Shown: positions 53,004 through 61,996 of the stretch, piece after piece
Layout of the letters: the number at the start of each line of letters is the position of its first letter
Numbering within the stretch: the first letter of the stretch is position 1
Origin: Sporosarcina sp. FSL K6-3457
GTDB lineage: Bacteria > Bacillota > Bacilli > Bacillales_A > Planococcaceae
Length of the DNA stretch: 64,000 bases
Direction of reading: 5' to 3'
Assembly: GCF_038007285.1 (NCBI RefSeq)
Contig: NZ_JBBOWX010000001.1
Location: 2,497,501 to 2,561,500 of the forward strand
Made by a program: the position numbers and the translations under genes
Notes under the pieces: model-generated
Told to the model about the DNA's origin: nothing
Seen by the model: only the letters and a program-made list of their open reading frames with translations
Database searches by the model: none

Positions 53004-54242
53004 TCAATACTCCCAATCATCACTAACCTTGACGAATCTATCATTAACATTGCCAGATGATTGCTTTTTAGGCGTAGCAGGTTTCTTTTCTGTCGTCGGT
53101 TTACCACTAACATGAACGTTGTTAATGATCAACTGCTCTTTATCCCGTCGTCTTGGCAATCCTGTTTCACCAATGAACTCCCGAAGCTTACCTTGACGGG
53201 TAAGAATCTTATTACGAGCCTTTGCTATCGCGTCCTTGTCTTTCAACTCGTTCGCAATGTTATATTCACGCTTCGCTTTACGGATATCCCTTTCGAGTCC
53301 ACGTTGCTTTTGGACTAACTTCCCACGTGCTGCCGCTTCTTCTGGATCGTATTGTGGTTGGTTATTGGTGTTCACTCCCTCAATGAAGGGGAAAAGAATA
53401 TGGCGACAGTTAATGCCACGAATGCCTCCTGGCGTTCCATATCCGTAATCATAAATTGATGGATACTTTTCGTTACTCGTTGGATTACTCATAGAAGCAA
53501 CTTGCCCTTGAATCTTGGAGCAAATCTCCCTAGCATCCGCATAACTACTCACCAGCACTAAATCAACACCATATTCATCCATTCTTGATAGTCTCAAATT
53601 ATTATAAGTATTGTTGACCGTTGAACGAACGACCGTTTCAACATACCTTTCCATGTCCCATACGTTGCCGCCCTTATCAACAAACGATGTGGCAATACCC
53701 TTGTTACCCCACTTAACGATGGTCTCCGCCACTGCTTGATTAATCGTCTTAGTCCCGGCCAGAACCTTACCCGTGGACTCCTCAACGATTTTGCGATACA
53801 TGTTCGTGACGCTACCCTCGCCGTAATTGGTCGTGATAAGTGTCTGATTAACAAAGTTATCAATCTCCCGAAACGACTGCTTTACGAAACTTTCAAGGAT
53901 CACGTCAATTTGAGTAGGCGCCAGCAACTTCTGCTTGACGTTCTTTAACTCATCGTCTAGTCCTTCGATAGTCGCAAAACCTACATCATTGACCGCTTGA
54001 CGAATAGCACTAGCCGATAAACCCGTAGCCTTTGACAGTTCTTTAATCGTGTCGGCATTCAACATTCTTAACTGTTGCATCTTTTCGACTTGCCATTGAA
54101 GTACGTAATCCTTGCCTAGTTCCGGGGGCGTCTTTAATCGCTTGGAAATCATCCGAAAGATTTCATCTTCCAAAGCAATGTAAATGTCGGTGACTTGGGA
54201 CGTATACAAGTTAAGTTGGTATGGGTCAATTCGTCGTGACAT
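53004..54242 (-). CDS. Phage minor head protein (MuF/min_cap2 type)
   Basis: 412 residues. The N-terminal half is helical; the MuF-type core (TFVDKGGNVWDMERYVETVVRSTVNNTYN, GINCRHILFPFIEG with conserved Cys-Arg-His) is clear. These proteins occupy the portal-proximal capsid interior and may be injected. The Lys/Pro-rich C-terminus (TTEKKPATPKKQSSG) is a linker without a recognised toxin domain. Confidence 0.85.
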   Translation of the reverse strand: MSRRIDPYQLNLYTSQVTDIYIALEDEIFRMISKRLKTPPELGKDYVLQWQVEKMQQLRMLNADTIKELSKATGLSASAIRQAVNDVGFATIEGLDDELKNVKQKLLAPTQIDVILESFVKQSFREIDNFVNQTLITTNYGEGSVTNMYRKIVEESTGKVLAGTKTINQAVAETIVKWGNKGIATSFVDKGGNVWDMERYVETVVRSTVNNTYNNLRLSRMDEYGVDLVLVSSYADAREICSKIQGQVASMSNPTSNEKYPSIYDYGYGTPGGIRGINCRHILFPFIEGVNTNNQPQYDPEEAAARGKLVQKQRGLERDIRKAKREYNIANELKDKDAIAKARNKILTRQGKLREFIGETGLPRRRDKEQLIINNVHVSGKPTTEKKPATPKKQSSGNVNDRFVKVSDDWEY

Positions 54243-54247
54243 TCATA

Positions 54248-55741
54248 TCACTCTCGTTCCCCAAACAAACTAACTTCCTGTTCAATCTCTTCCCGCATCG
54301 GCGAACCGCGCCTAGCTTCTGCAAATATTTCCTGCAATATCTTTTCCGCTTCCTCTTCGGAAATCTTATGAATCTTCATGATGGCTCGTTTTTTTGAATT
54401 GAGCTCACTTGCTACCATTTGGGCCTGCTTGTTAATCTCGCCTGCCGCATCCTCGGCGATAGAGTCATCGAAGGCAACTGTTACCTCATACTTGCCACTT
54501 GGACGGCTAAACACGTCGTACAGCTCCGCTAACTGGACAATAACTTCTACAAGTTCAACCAAGCCCTCTTCGACAATCGTTTCATGGGACTGCTTGGTTC
54601 GAAACGTCTTCGAGTTCTCGCTGACCACTTCTGTTGCCGTCTTCATGCTCTTGCCATCAAAGGCAAATGATCCGCTACTGAATCCAGTCTGCATGGATAA
54701 GAAGTTTAGCAGCGCATTAATTGCCGCTACGTGTTCATCTACTCTTAACTCAACCGTATTGTCCTGTATCTTGCTATCATCCATATCGCCCGTCGCCATT
54801 GCTTGATAAACCTCATCATCAGCGTCAAAGTATCTTTGCAGAACACCATGTTCATCAATTACTGACCGGACGGCAGTAGCGGGAATGATAATGCGCCGCT
54901 TACCTAATCGGAACTCCCTTTCGAACGAATCGTATGCGACGTCAATAGATTTCAGGGTATCGAGTGCGTGAGAATAAATCGGGACACCTAGAGGGCTGTG
55001 CATGTCGATATGATTAGCTGTATTCGGCATGAAGTAAACGAATAAAGAACGCTTGATATTTTTCATTCGTGCTTCTTCATCCATTTTTGGATATAGCGTA
55101 CTCAACGGAATTTTTTTACCTAATTCCTCGCCGTTTTCACTCACGTACAATTCATTCTTAACGACATACTCGTCACCTTCTCGCAAATGCCATTCAAGAT
55201 GCGTATACACCTTCTTGCCTTTGCGTGTCTGGTTAGTAAAGATCGCTTCAAATATCCCTTTGTTGTCCCAAGATACAGGGATGAAGCAATCCGGCGTGAC
55301 GAATGATAGTTTGATTTCATCGTCTCCAAAATACGGCTTGATGACCATGCCGCCCAATGCAAATTGGAATTCGAGATAGTCCTGAAAATGTTTACTGAAC
55401 TTGTTCTCGGATAATACGTTCTTAATATTCTCGGCCAAATCATCGTCGTCAATATTAATCTCGCATCGTTCGTTAAATATCAATGTTGCCATCTCTTGTG
55501 ACAACACTTTCGGCATGTTTAGCGATGACATACGTCGTTTCTTGCGTCCGTTTACAGTTTGGTAATTCACATCGTGCCACTCAGAATAATAGCCCTGGTA
55601 AAGTGCTTTCCATTGCTCGATCAGCGTATAGAATTTATCGTTGTTAGGAACTTCTCGAAAATCGCTTACGCTATTGATTGTTTTTGTGATGCCCATACGC
55701 TGAAACCACCTCCCGATTTTCGACATTAGCGATTTGAACAT
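54248..55741 (-). CDS. Portal protein (SPP1 gp6-like)
   Basis: 497 residues. YQGYYSEWHDVNYQTVNGRKKRRMSSLNMPKVLSQEMATLIFNE (ends given) and LGVPIYSHALDTLKSIDVAYDSF are typical of portal proteins of phage_portal type in Firmicute siphophages. Forms the dodecameric DNA gate. Six bases after the terminase gene. Confidence 0.9.
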   Translation of the reverse strand: MFKSLMSKIGRWFQRMGITKTINSVSDFREVPNNDKFYTLIEQWKALYQGYYSEWHDVNYQTVNGRKKRRMSSLNMPKVLSQEMATLIFNERCEINIDDDDLAENIKNVLSENKFSKHFQDYLEFQFALGGMVIKPYFGDDEIKLSFVTPDCFIPVSWDNKGIFEAIFTNQTRKGKKVYTHLEWHLREGDEYVVKNELYVSENGEELGKKIPLSTLYPKMDEEARMKNIKRSLFVYFMPNTANHIDMHSPLGVPIYSHALDTLKSIDVAYDSFEREFRLGKRRIIIPATAVRSVIDEHGVLQRYFDADDEVYQAMATGDMDDSKIQDNTVELRVDEHVAAINALLNFLSMQTGFSSGSFAFDGKSMKTATEVVSENSKTFRTKQSHETIVEEGLVELVEVIVQLAELYDVFSRPSGKYEVTVAFDDSIAEDAAGEINKQAQMVASELNSKKRAIMKIHKISEEEAEKILQEIFAEARRGSPMREEIEQEVSLFGERE

Positions 55742-55746
55742 TTATT

Positions 55747-57036
55747 TCACCCGCCCCTCGTCACGTACCTGTTATAAAAGTAATTGTTTGCATACCGCGC
55801 TTCATCGAGTGCGTGGTTATAATCGTCGATGGGTTCCCCGTTATCTAAACGGACGTACATACCGATTTCTTTATAGAAATGATAGTGATCATACTTGTCG
55901 TCAACTTCAACTACATAGAACTGCTCGTTGGTGATGGAGTTTTGGAATCGCTCGATTCCCGTTTCTACTCCTCCACCTTTTTGCCGCCCGTCTTTAGCGT
56001 TATTGTCTGCCCTCGTCGTCGCTATGTTTTTCAGGTGCATCTCTTCACGCAATGACTTACATGCCGGGTCAACAAATACGTAGGTGTACGTCATTTCGAA
56101 CTTATCTGCACACCACTTCATGAACTCCTTTATTTCTTTTGCGTACACAGACATCGCTTTGACTTGCCCTGTATCCGCTCCGCTGTGATAATAGTTCGCT
56201 ACTCGCAATAAACGGAACTTACCTTCGAACTGAACTACGATATTACAGCTGCACGAAGTAGCATCCGACTGTCCTCCATCAGCGACAAAGAACATTTCGT
56301 AACGCTTTCCAACGACGGAAGGCAAGCTATTCACATTCATGTCGAACATCGAATAAACGACACCCTGTGGCATTACGCGTTCCCCGAACCAGTCACGACG
56401 TAATAGATATGGGTTCTTTTTAAGGATTTCATAGATTTCCGCTTTCCGTTCATCAGTAATAATTGGATTATCCTGAATCGTCCAATGCAGCCAGTTCGTA
56501 TTCTGAACCTCGAATACTTCTTTAATGACTGGATGGAAAGGCGCTGGTGGGTTTAAATCCGCTAAATGGTAACGGTCCAACGCCGCAAACGTACGACGGA
56601 AACACTCTTGAATCATCGACATGTGCAAAAGGTTTATCTCACAAAAAACGACACTACCTAGGGACATCCCTGTGATAGCGCCGACGCTGTTTGATTTACC
56701 TCCACCTTTGTAGTACACCTTTTTAACTCCGTTTGGCGTATGCACTTCAAGATGGGAACCGTGCTCATCATGCTTTATCTCCGCCAGATTTCCGAAGATA
56801 TGCATAAGACCAGTGCCATCACCATCGATGAATAGACGATAGGCTTGCTCTTGGTTGTAAGCGACAATTAGATGGTTCGTATCTCTCGACCACGACAAAT
56901 AATCAGCATACCGAAAGTGGCCTGCTGTTGTTTTACCTGAACGAGGTGTTCCCTCTAGTACATCGAATGTGTGACTATAAGGACGATAGATTGCTTCAAG
57001 CTGTTTTGGTGAGAATTGTATATTGAGTTTACTCAT
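55747..57036 (-). CDS. terL: Terminase large subunit
   Basis: 429 residues, PBSX/terminase_3 type. The ATPase has LEGTPRSGKTTAGHF (Walker A, residues about 27-41) and VVFCEINLLHM (Walker B); the nuclease has VADGGQSDATS and YVFVDPACKSL acidic motifs. It translocates and cuts the DNA. Start overlaps the small subunit by 8 bases. Confidence 0.93.
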   Translation of the reverse strand: MSKLNIQFSPKQLEAIYRPYSHTFDVLEGTPRSGKTTAGHFRYADYLSWSRDTNHLIVAYNQEQAYRLFIDGDGTGLMHIFGNLAEIKHDEHGSHLEVHTPNGVKKVYYKGGGKSNSVGAITGMSLGSVVFCEINLLHMSMIQECFRRTFAALDRYHLADLNPPAPFHPVIKEVFEVQNTNWLHWTIQDNPIITDERKAEIYEILKKNPYLLRRDWFGERVMPQGVVYSMFDMNVNSLPSVVGKRYEMFFVADGGQSDATSCSCNIVVQFEGKFRLLRVANYYHSGADTGQVKAMSVYAKEIKEFMKWCADKFEMTYTYVFVDPACKSLREEMHLKNIATTRADNNAKDGRQKGGGVETGIERFQNSITNEQFYVVEVDDKYDHYHFYKEIGMYVRLDNGEPIDDYNHALDEARYANNYFYNRYVTRGG

Positions 57037-57883
57037 CTTTCACACGCTCTTTCATCTGCATGTATTGCTCGCGACCTGAAACAAGCGCATCTAGTAAGCC
57101 TGTATCTTTCTTAGTACCTTTCAGCTTATCTGCACGTTGTTGAGCAAATTCGGTATCAGCTTTCGTCTTCTCAATATTGACTTGCATACCTTCCAGTTTC
57201 ATTCGACGCTCGTCAAACTCATCAGTCAGTTCAATGTATGACTTTACGAGGTTTCGATACTCCGCCATCGCCCTTGCTTGAGCCTTGATATAAGACTCAT
57301 ATCGTTCGTGAGCATAGACAACGGCGTACGTTTCTCCACCCGACTCCATTCCGCTTGTATAGCCAGACTTTTTGTCTAGGTGGTCAAACTCATCTTCAAC
57401 CCACATAATCTTTTGCATACGGATAATAGCGGAGAACTTAATCTCGATTTGCATCCATATTTGGTCTGCTATGGTCAACGTTTGCATTTGGTCGATAATC
57501 TCTTGTTGCTCGGGTTGGATGAAGTTGGCGAATAAGCCGTGCGTTACTGCTGCATTGTTCCGTTTCGTGAATTGGTTCTTCGGGTTAGGGTTGCCACTGC
57601 GGTTGCTTCGCTTCTTTGCTTTGCCATTAGATGTTGATTTCTTTTTATCACCCTTACTAATCGATTCAGCTTCGGTTGCAACCTTCTTGTCGGATGCATC
57701 TTTTTTGGGTTGCGTGGTTGCATCCTTTCCAGGTGCACCCCTTGACCACGAATTACCATCTTTAGCATCTCTGCTCTTACGACTCTTCAAAGTACCGACT
57801 TTTACATCATGCTTATCCGCCAATGCAGCAAGCGTTATTTTCGTTGTTTCCCATTCCCTCTGAATCTCTTCCCAATTAGGCAC
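57029..57883 (-). CDS. terS: Terminase small subunit
   Basis: 284 residues. The N-terminal HTH (WETTKITLAALADKHDVKVGTLKSRKSRD) recognises packaging sites; a basic Lys-rich linker and RSGNPNPKNQFTKRNNAAVTHGLF, then a coiled-coil C-terminal half follow. It is the phBC6A51/YqaS-like type. First gene of the packaging operon. Confidence 0.85.
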   Translation of the reverse strand: MPNWEEIQREWETTKITLAALADKHDVKVGTLKSRKSRDAKDGNSWSRGAPGKDATTQPKKDASDKKVATEAESISKGDKKKSTSNGKAKKRSNRSGNPNPKNQFTKRNNAAVTHGLFANFIQPEQQEIIDQMQTLTIADQIWMQIEIKFSAIIRMQKIMWVEDEFDHLDKKSGYTSGMESGGETYAVVYAHERYESYIKAQARAMAEYRNLVKSYIELTDEFDERRMKLEGMQVNIEKTKADTEFAQQRADKLKGTKKDTGLLDALVSGREQYMQMKERVKDE

Positions 57884-57917
57884 ATCACATCACCACTCGT
57901 CCTCCTTTAGTAAACAA

Positions 57918-57943
57918 TAAAAAAAGCGAGGGATTATACCCTC
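57918..57943 (-). terminator. Terminator between exported-protein moron and terminase
   Basis: GAGGG / CCCTC with a TATAAT-like loop on the minus strand, followed by GCTTTTTTT. It ends the 57962 gene separately from the packaging genes. Confidence 0.75.
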
Positions 57944-57961
57944 ACTCCACTCACTTGCTAT

Positions 57962-58588
57962 TTATTTAAAACTCAAAGTCTTAGTTTGAACTTCGCCATT
58001 CACTGTTGCAGGATACACTTCTGCGACTTTCCTTATAAACCACTCCGCGGTATTTTCAACCGAAGTTTCGTTAATTTCTCCAGAATCGAAGTAAACTTGA
58101 AGCTGTTTTCCAAGTTTATCTATGAGTCTTGCGACTTCGTCTGTTACCGTTTCTCCCATATACTTAAAGTCGAAATCCGGGTGATTTTTATCGTAAGTAT
58201 ATGGCCCAACCACAGGGAAATCTACCTCTGATCCAATACCACAAATACCCATTTGCGGATTTCCCACCTCATCAAATTGAACTAAACCAGCATTCAACTG
58301 AAGCCAATCATGGTTCATTTTGTCTTCGAAGAACATCGCTCGCAAAGCATTCATTTTTTCCTCTATCGTTCTTATTGGCAACTCCCTCAAAACTCTTGCT
58401 AAGTCTTCGCGGTATTCATCGTCACCATTGCCACTAGTAGACATTAAGGCGTTTCCTGCATCAAATATCTTTTTGGCGTCATCCTCTAATGTTATGCCTG
58501 CATCATCTGTAGACCTAGAATCAGCAGAAACCATTACAAAAGGGACACCAACGTGAGGCACAACGCAAATCAATAAAACCACAGTCAT
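57962..58588 (-). CDS. Putative exported protein, moron
   Basis: 208 residues from ATG at 58588 after GGAGGTGG. A hydrophobic N-terminus (VVLLICVVPHVGVPFVMVSA) suggests a signal peptide or anchor, followed by an acidic soluble domain (SRSTDDAGITLEDDAKKIFDAG, MGICGIGSEVDFPVVGPYTYD). No family recognised. It has its own terminator between it and terS. Lysogenic conversion or superinfection exclusion is possible but unproven. Confidence 0.55.
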   Translation of the reverse strand: MTVVLLICVVPHVGVPFVMVSADSRSTDDAGITLEDDAKKIFDAGNALMSTSGNGDDEYREDLARVLRELPIRTIEEKMNALRAMFFEDKMNHDWLQLNAGLVQFDEVGNPQMGICGIGSEVDFPVVGPYTYDKNHPDFDFKYMGETVTDEVARLIDKLGKQLQVYFDSGEINETSVENTAEWFIRKVAEVYPATVNGEVQTKTLSFK

Positions 58589-58621
58589 TACTACCACCTC
58601 CAATAAGACATATTTCGTCAA

Positions 58622-58980
58622 AGATGGAGAAAATCCTTTATATTCTCAAAACTACACACCATCACAAGTCCTGCCATCAGCTTTTATGACCGTATGATGC
58701 ATAGTTTTCAAAGCATAAAAAAGCACCAAGCAAGCGTTCCACGGCTCACCAGATGCTTTTCTTCTCATCGAGAACGCGCGCACCAATCACATGTTATGTT
58801 AATCCTTAACTGTAGATTAACGACCAGTGCCTACACGTCCTTATTACACGTACTCAAAGGATTTACGCCCAGATGCATCACTCGCACCCAAAGACCACCC
58901 AACTCCCCGAACCTGCCTTTAAGTGTACAGAATCGGACGTACCTTCGTCATTTCTCCGACCTATCCGACATATGCGACAT
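58622..58980. other. 359-base non-coding region upstream of the late genes
   Basis: No convincing minus-strand gene. A plus-strand frame exists but lacks a Shine-Dalgarno and runs against the operon. A 7-bp inverted repeat GTTAATC / GATTAAC lies at 58798-58821, and a weak AAAAGCA / TGCTTTT hairpin at about 58720-58760. By position it should hold the late promoter and possibly a cos or pac site; none can be pinpointed. Confidence 0.45.
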
Positions 58981-59373
58981 TTACAACATCCTGCGTATGA
59001 CCGTGTCCTTAATTCTTCCGATATGCCTGTCCGATAAACCCATGTGATCCCCTATCCAGCGCATGCTCTTTCCTTCAAGCAACCAATGCAACACCTCAAT
59101 TTCCCTGTCAATAGTAATCAGGTGAATCTTCTCTTGCACCATCTGTATTTTCCGTTCATAATCACCAATCTTTTTCCAACGCTTTTCCCGACGATTAAAC
59201 TCCTGATAAATCGGATCACTATGCCCGCCAGATGCTTTCGGCATAGCTGCCTCTAATCCATATTGCGCCGTCATGCCCCCACCGATGTCGTTAAGCCCTT
59301 CGCGCATAATCTTCACACTATTAATCATCCAATGATAATCCTTAAGCAACTGCTCAATCTGCTTCTCTGTCAT
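58981..59373 (-). CDS. Late-gene transcriptional regulator (ArpU/RinA-like)
   Basis: 130 residues from MTEKQIEQLLKDYHWMINSVKIM after GGGGGAGC. The C-terminus (IDREIEVLHWLLEGKSMRWIGDHMGLSDRHIGRIKDTVIR, ends given) is a sigma-70 region 4-like HTH, as in ArpU/RinA regulators that switch on packaging and structural genes. The last early gene before the late operon supports this. Confidence 0.82.
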   Translation of the reverse strand: MTEKQIEQLLKDYHWMINSVKIMREGLNDIGGGMTAQYGLEAAMPKASGGHSDPIYQEFNRREKRWKKIGDYERKIQMVQEKIHLITIDREIEVLHWLLEGKSMRWIGDHMGLSDRHIGRIKDTVIRRML

Positions 59374-59386
59374 AAGCCCGCTCCCC

Positions 59387-59575
59387 CTATCGTTGTTTAA
59401 CTCGCCCTTTAACTCTTCGATGCGTTCCTCGATTAACACCCATCAGTTCCGCCCATTCCCTATCTGACAGCCGTTCTTTCGGCTTAGTGCTTGTCCTAGT
59501 ATTCTTTTGGTCTATCTCGGATGTACGAGCCTGCGAGAACCCCTTTTCAATCAATTGCTCCCGTAGCGTTTTCAT
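59387..59575 (-). CDS. Small HTH-like phage protein
   Basis: 62 residues from ATG at 59575, overlapping the upstream stop by ATGA. MKTLREQLIEKGFSQARTSE and LSDREWAELMGVNRGTHRRVKGRVKQR suggest a short HTH with basic tail. Function unknown; coupled to the late regulator. Confidence 0.6.
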   Translation of the reverse strand: MKTLREQLIEKGFSQARTSEIDQKNTRTSTKPKERLSDREWAELMGVNRGTHRRVKGRVKQR

Positions 59576-59727
59576 AGCCACATCACACTCACAATATAGG
59601 CAACAAGACTCGCAACAAATGCACCAGCTAATAAGCCACGTAACTTTTCATCGTTTTTCTCTCCGATAACTCCAAAAACCGAAACAAGCATGATAACCAT
59701 CAAAATAATTTGAAATGCAATAACCAT
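59572..59727 (-). CDS. 51-residue two-helix membrane protein
   Basis: Read from ATG at 59727 after AAAGGAGG. MVIAFQIILMVIMLVSVFGV and LLAGAFVASLVAYIVSVMWL are two membrane helices around a charged GEKNDEKLRG loop. Such small membrane proteins are common just before late regulators in Firmicute phages. Function unknown. Confidence 0.72.
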   Translation of the reverse strand: MVIAFQIILMVIMLVSVFGVIGEKNDEKLRGLLAGAFVASLVAYIVSVMWL

Positions 59728-59753
59728 TGTTTTTTCCTCCTTTAATTTTTGAA

Positions 59754-59815
59754 ATAAAAAAAGAGGACAACAAATGACTCGGCTTAATTGCCGTAATCAA
59801 ATGCTGCCCTCAGTT
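59754..59815 (-). terminator. Strong terminator in the early region
   Basis: A long imperfect stem, GAGGGCAGCATTTGATTACGGC against GCCGAGTCATTTGTTGTCCTC (each over 20 bases apart only by an AATTA loop, given here by its ends GAGGGCAG and TTGTCCTC), is followed by seven T residues on the minus strand. Confidence 0.75.
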
Positions 59816-59830
59816 TTTCTGATAAGCGTA

Positions 59831-60004
59831 TTAAAATTTAAATGATTCTTCTAGCGATCCGTTGCAAGGTTTGCCCCCTTGCCAGTTGATGATTTGCTTC
59901 CCGTAGCCCGTTGGAGGACTTGGTACCTCGGTCAATTTCCCGTCTTTAACGATAAACGTTGCATCCTTCTTTAAGTCTATCACTTCTGTATCTTTTGCTC
60001 TCAC
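59831..60004 (-). CDS. DUF3954-like small phage protein
   Basis: 57 residues from GTG at 60004 after GGAGGGG. IDLKKDATFIVKDGKLTEVP, GYGKQIINWQGGKP matches the DUF3954 pattern found in Bacillus phages. Function unknown. Confidence 0.75.
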   Translation of the reverse strand: MRAKDTEVIDLKKDATFIVKDGKLTEVPSPPTGYGKQIINWQGGKPCNGSLEESFKF

Positions 60005-60069
60005 CAGGACCCCTCCTATGTGTTATACTTACCTCAGCCAAGGACTGGAGGAATCCGGTCTTTATTTAT

Positions 60070-60453
60070 TTACTCACCCAATGAAACGCATTCAACATTA
60101 TCCACCCTAAAATACTTCGGCTTGTAGTCATAATTATCCATCCAGTAATGAAGCACGTCATTTAGTAACTCTTCCAGCTCACTCAAATGCTCTTTGTGGA
60201 CATCACGCAAATATTCGCCCGCAACCTCTCCCACTTCGCCATAAACATTTTCTGCGATGTCTTCTAGAACTCGTCCAGCGTCTACACCCACCCCAATACT
60301 CAAATTCTTAACTTGCCCAACAAAAAACTTACGATAATGTGTACCGTTGAAATACTCTTTTCCTGCCCGAATCGCTTCTTCTTCCGTATCGAAGTAATTG
60401 CAATTCAGCCAAACTTCTTCATTGCTGTTGTACATCCACTGATTTTCTTTCAT
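60070..60453 (-). CDS. Hypothetical phage protein
   Basis: 127 residues, acidic. WLNCNYFDTEEEAIRAGKEYFNGTHYRKFFVGQV (ends given) resembles short proteins that handle sequence-tagged early transcripts only by position; no family motif. Overlaps the previous gene by ATGA. Confidence 0.65.
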   Translation of the reverse strand: MKENQWMYNSNEEVWLNCNYFDTEEEAIRAGKEYFNGTHYRKFFVGQVKNLSIGVGVDAGRVLEDIAENVYGEVGEVAGEYLRDVHKEHLSELEELLNDVLHYWMDNYDYKPKYFRVDNVECVSLGE

Positions 60454-60650
60454 GATGATTCCCCTTTTCTTTTTGTTTGCCCATACACCCGCAAGTGAGG
60501 ATTTTTCTCTTTCGCTTTTTCAATATCAAACCAATGCTCCGTTGACTCCAAATCGTCAACATCAATCGTGTCAATAACGTCCGCATAAACTTCTTCCGAA
60601 CAGATGTAACGTTTGCCATTTTCGAAATTCAGTATCCATCCGCTTTTCAT
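60450..60650 (-). CDS. Hypothetical phage protein
   Basis: 66 residues (MKSGWILNFENGKRYICSEEVY...). ATG at 60650 follows AAGGGGTGAAGTG. Unrecognised; part of a tightly overlapping early operon. Confidence 0.6.
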   Translation of the reverse strand: MKSGWILNFENGKRYICSEEVYADVIDTIDVDDLESTEHWFDIEKAKEKNPHLRVYGQTKRKGESS

Positions 60651-60654
60651 CACT

Positions 60655-60849
60655 TCACCCCTTTTTATAATTCAGAAACTCCAACAATTCCGCCTGACTC
60701 CTCCCCGTCTTAACCAACGTGCTCGCAGATGCTTTAGCCAGAAAAGACACCGCGTCGAACTTGTCCTGTTCCATCGCCACCAAATGCACTTGTCCATCCA
60801 ATTCGATTAGGATGTTAACCGTCGCATCCTCGATGTTAACTTTATTCAT
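60655..60849 (-). CDS. Hypothetical phage protein
   Basis: 64 residues from MNKVNIEDATVNILIELDGQ. The frame continues upstream through the next gene in another register, but ATG at 60849 is the sensible start. FLAKASASTLVKTGRSQAEL suggests a helical C-terminus. Unrecognised. Confidence 0.6.
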   Translation of the reverse strand: MNKVNIEDATVNILIELDGQVHLVAMEQDKFDAVSFLAKASASTLVKTGRSQAELLEFLNYKKG

Positions 60850-60853
60850 ACTC

Positions 60854-61084
60854 TCAACTCCCGTATACGCCATGTTGCCGCTGCTCAATCTCTCCCAGCT
60901 CCGCCTGCTCAATAACAAGCAACGTCGCCTCCAACTGCGACCTACCCAATTCAGTCGCAATCGTATCGAGTCCTGCGCCGTCTCTCCACATCTCACGAAA
61001 CGTCTTAACCTCCGATGTTGTAAACGTCCAATCAATATCCAAGTCATCTAGTAGCATGTGCGTCTGTTCTTGTCGGGCTATCAT
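60854..61084 (-). CDS. Hypothetical HTH-like phage protein
   Basis: 76 residues. FTTSEVKTFREMWRDGAGLDTIATELGRSQLEATLLVIEQAEL (ends given) reads as a helix-turn-helix of the kind seen in small phage early regulators. ATGA overlap with the upstream gene. Confidence 0.65.
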   Translation of the reverse strand: MIARQEQTHMLLDDLDIDWTFTTSEVKTFREMWRDGAGLDTIATELGRSQLEATLLVIEQAELGEIEQRQHGVYGS

Positions 61085-61266
61085 TCAGTTTGCTCCTTCA
61101 TTGCTCTAATCGCCTGTAAAGCCAGGTCTTTGATAAACTGTTCATCTTTTCTCCACAACCTCGTCTCGGGTCCACTAAGTCTGAACACCATTTCCGGATA
61201 TATAATTGCCGCCAGAATTTTAGCGACAATAGTAGTTGCTAACTTTTTATGTTGGCGTTTGTTCAT
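61081..61266 (-). CDS. Small basic phage protein
   Basis: 61 residues (MNKRQHKKLATTIVAKILAAII...), basic N-terminus with a short hydrophobic segment. Unrecognised. Coupled by ATGA overlaps at both ends. Confidence 0.6.
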   Translation of the reverse strand: MNKRQHKKLATTIVAKILAAIIYPEMVFRLSGPETRLWRKDEQFIKDLALQAIRAMKEQTE

Positions 61267-61625
61267 TTCGCCCCCTCCAATGCTCCACAGGCCAAATCAT
61301 ATACAGTAGACCGATACCCTTCTAGATTTTGCTCTTCCTCGAATTTTATGTTTTCTAACGCTTGGCGCAATCGCTTGATTTCTTCATCACGGTCTTGTAG
61401 TGCTTCGGTCAAATTATCATTCCGTAGTTGCAGACGACCTGAAAATTCTTTATATCTTTCTATTTCTTTTTCCAACTCCTGCACCCGTTCAGCTTGTTCG
61501 ATCAGGAAATCTATATGAGCCTTGATTTGTTCTGTATCAAACACCGTATTTTCCTTTAGATATGCCAACCACCATGAATCGTCATATTGTTTCACCGTTT
61601 CTAGATCCAACCGTTCCGCATCCAT
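61263..61625 (-). CDS. Coiled-coil phage protein
   Basis: 120 residues with a central coiled coil (IEQAERVQELEKEIERYKEF, EALQDRDEEIKRLRQALENI). Typical of phage early-region proteins of unknown function. ATG shares a base with the upstream stop. Confidence 0.65.
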   Translation of the reverse strand: MDAERLDLETVKQYDDSWWLAYLKENTVFDTEQIKAHIDFLIEQAERVQELEKEIERYKEFSGRLQLRNDNLTEALQDRDEEIKRLRQALENIKFEEEQNLEGYRSTVYDLACGALEGAK

Positions 61626-61903
61626 CACACCAACACCCCCATCCCTTTCAGTTCGTCAGTAAGCTGCATGAACCTCTCCGCATCCCCATCATCCAACGCA
61701 TGGTCAATCTGCAACAACAGCATGTCGTCGTCCGTGATGTTAGTCTGGATGCTTGGATGGTGCTCCAAGTACCGTCTACGCTCATTGGTTCCGTTGAACA
61801 TATCTCGAAATTCGTCACGAACTTTGATATCGAGGTCATTCTGCATTTTAAAATGCGCCAGTAACGCAGTCTTCATCGCATATCTAAACATTTCATCGTT
61901 CAT
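61625..61903 (-). CDS. IDEAL-domain-like phage protein
   Basis: 92 residues. The C-terminal TDDDMLLLQIDHALDDGDAERFMQLTDELK fits the IDEAL domain pattern (IDxALDxGDxExFxxLxxEL). GAGGAGGG precedes the ATG. The domain occurs in small Bacilli regulators and phage proteins; role here unknown. Confidence 0.65.
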   Translation of the reverse strand: MNDEMFRYAMKTALLAHFKMQNDLDIKVRDEFRDMFNGTNERRRYLEHHPSIQTNITDDDMLLLQIDHALDDGDAERFMQLTDELKGMGVLV

Positions 61904-61996
61904 CCGTTTCCCTCCTCAAATCATTTCGCTTATATCAACGAACTCAGTAAAACTTCGCTTGTTTGGCCTAACTTCGCTTAATAGTCGTACTGTGAA

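Noticed and set aside
58694..59047. Plus-strand 117-codon frame in the non-coding block
   Set aside because: No ribosome binding site, runs against all neighbours, overlaps the late regulator and has a non-protein-like Ser/His/Arg mix.
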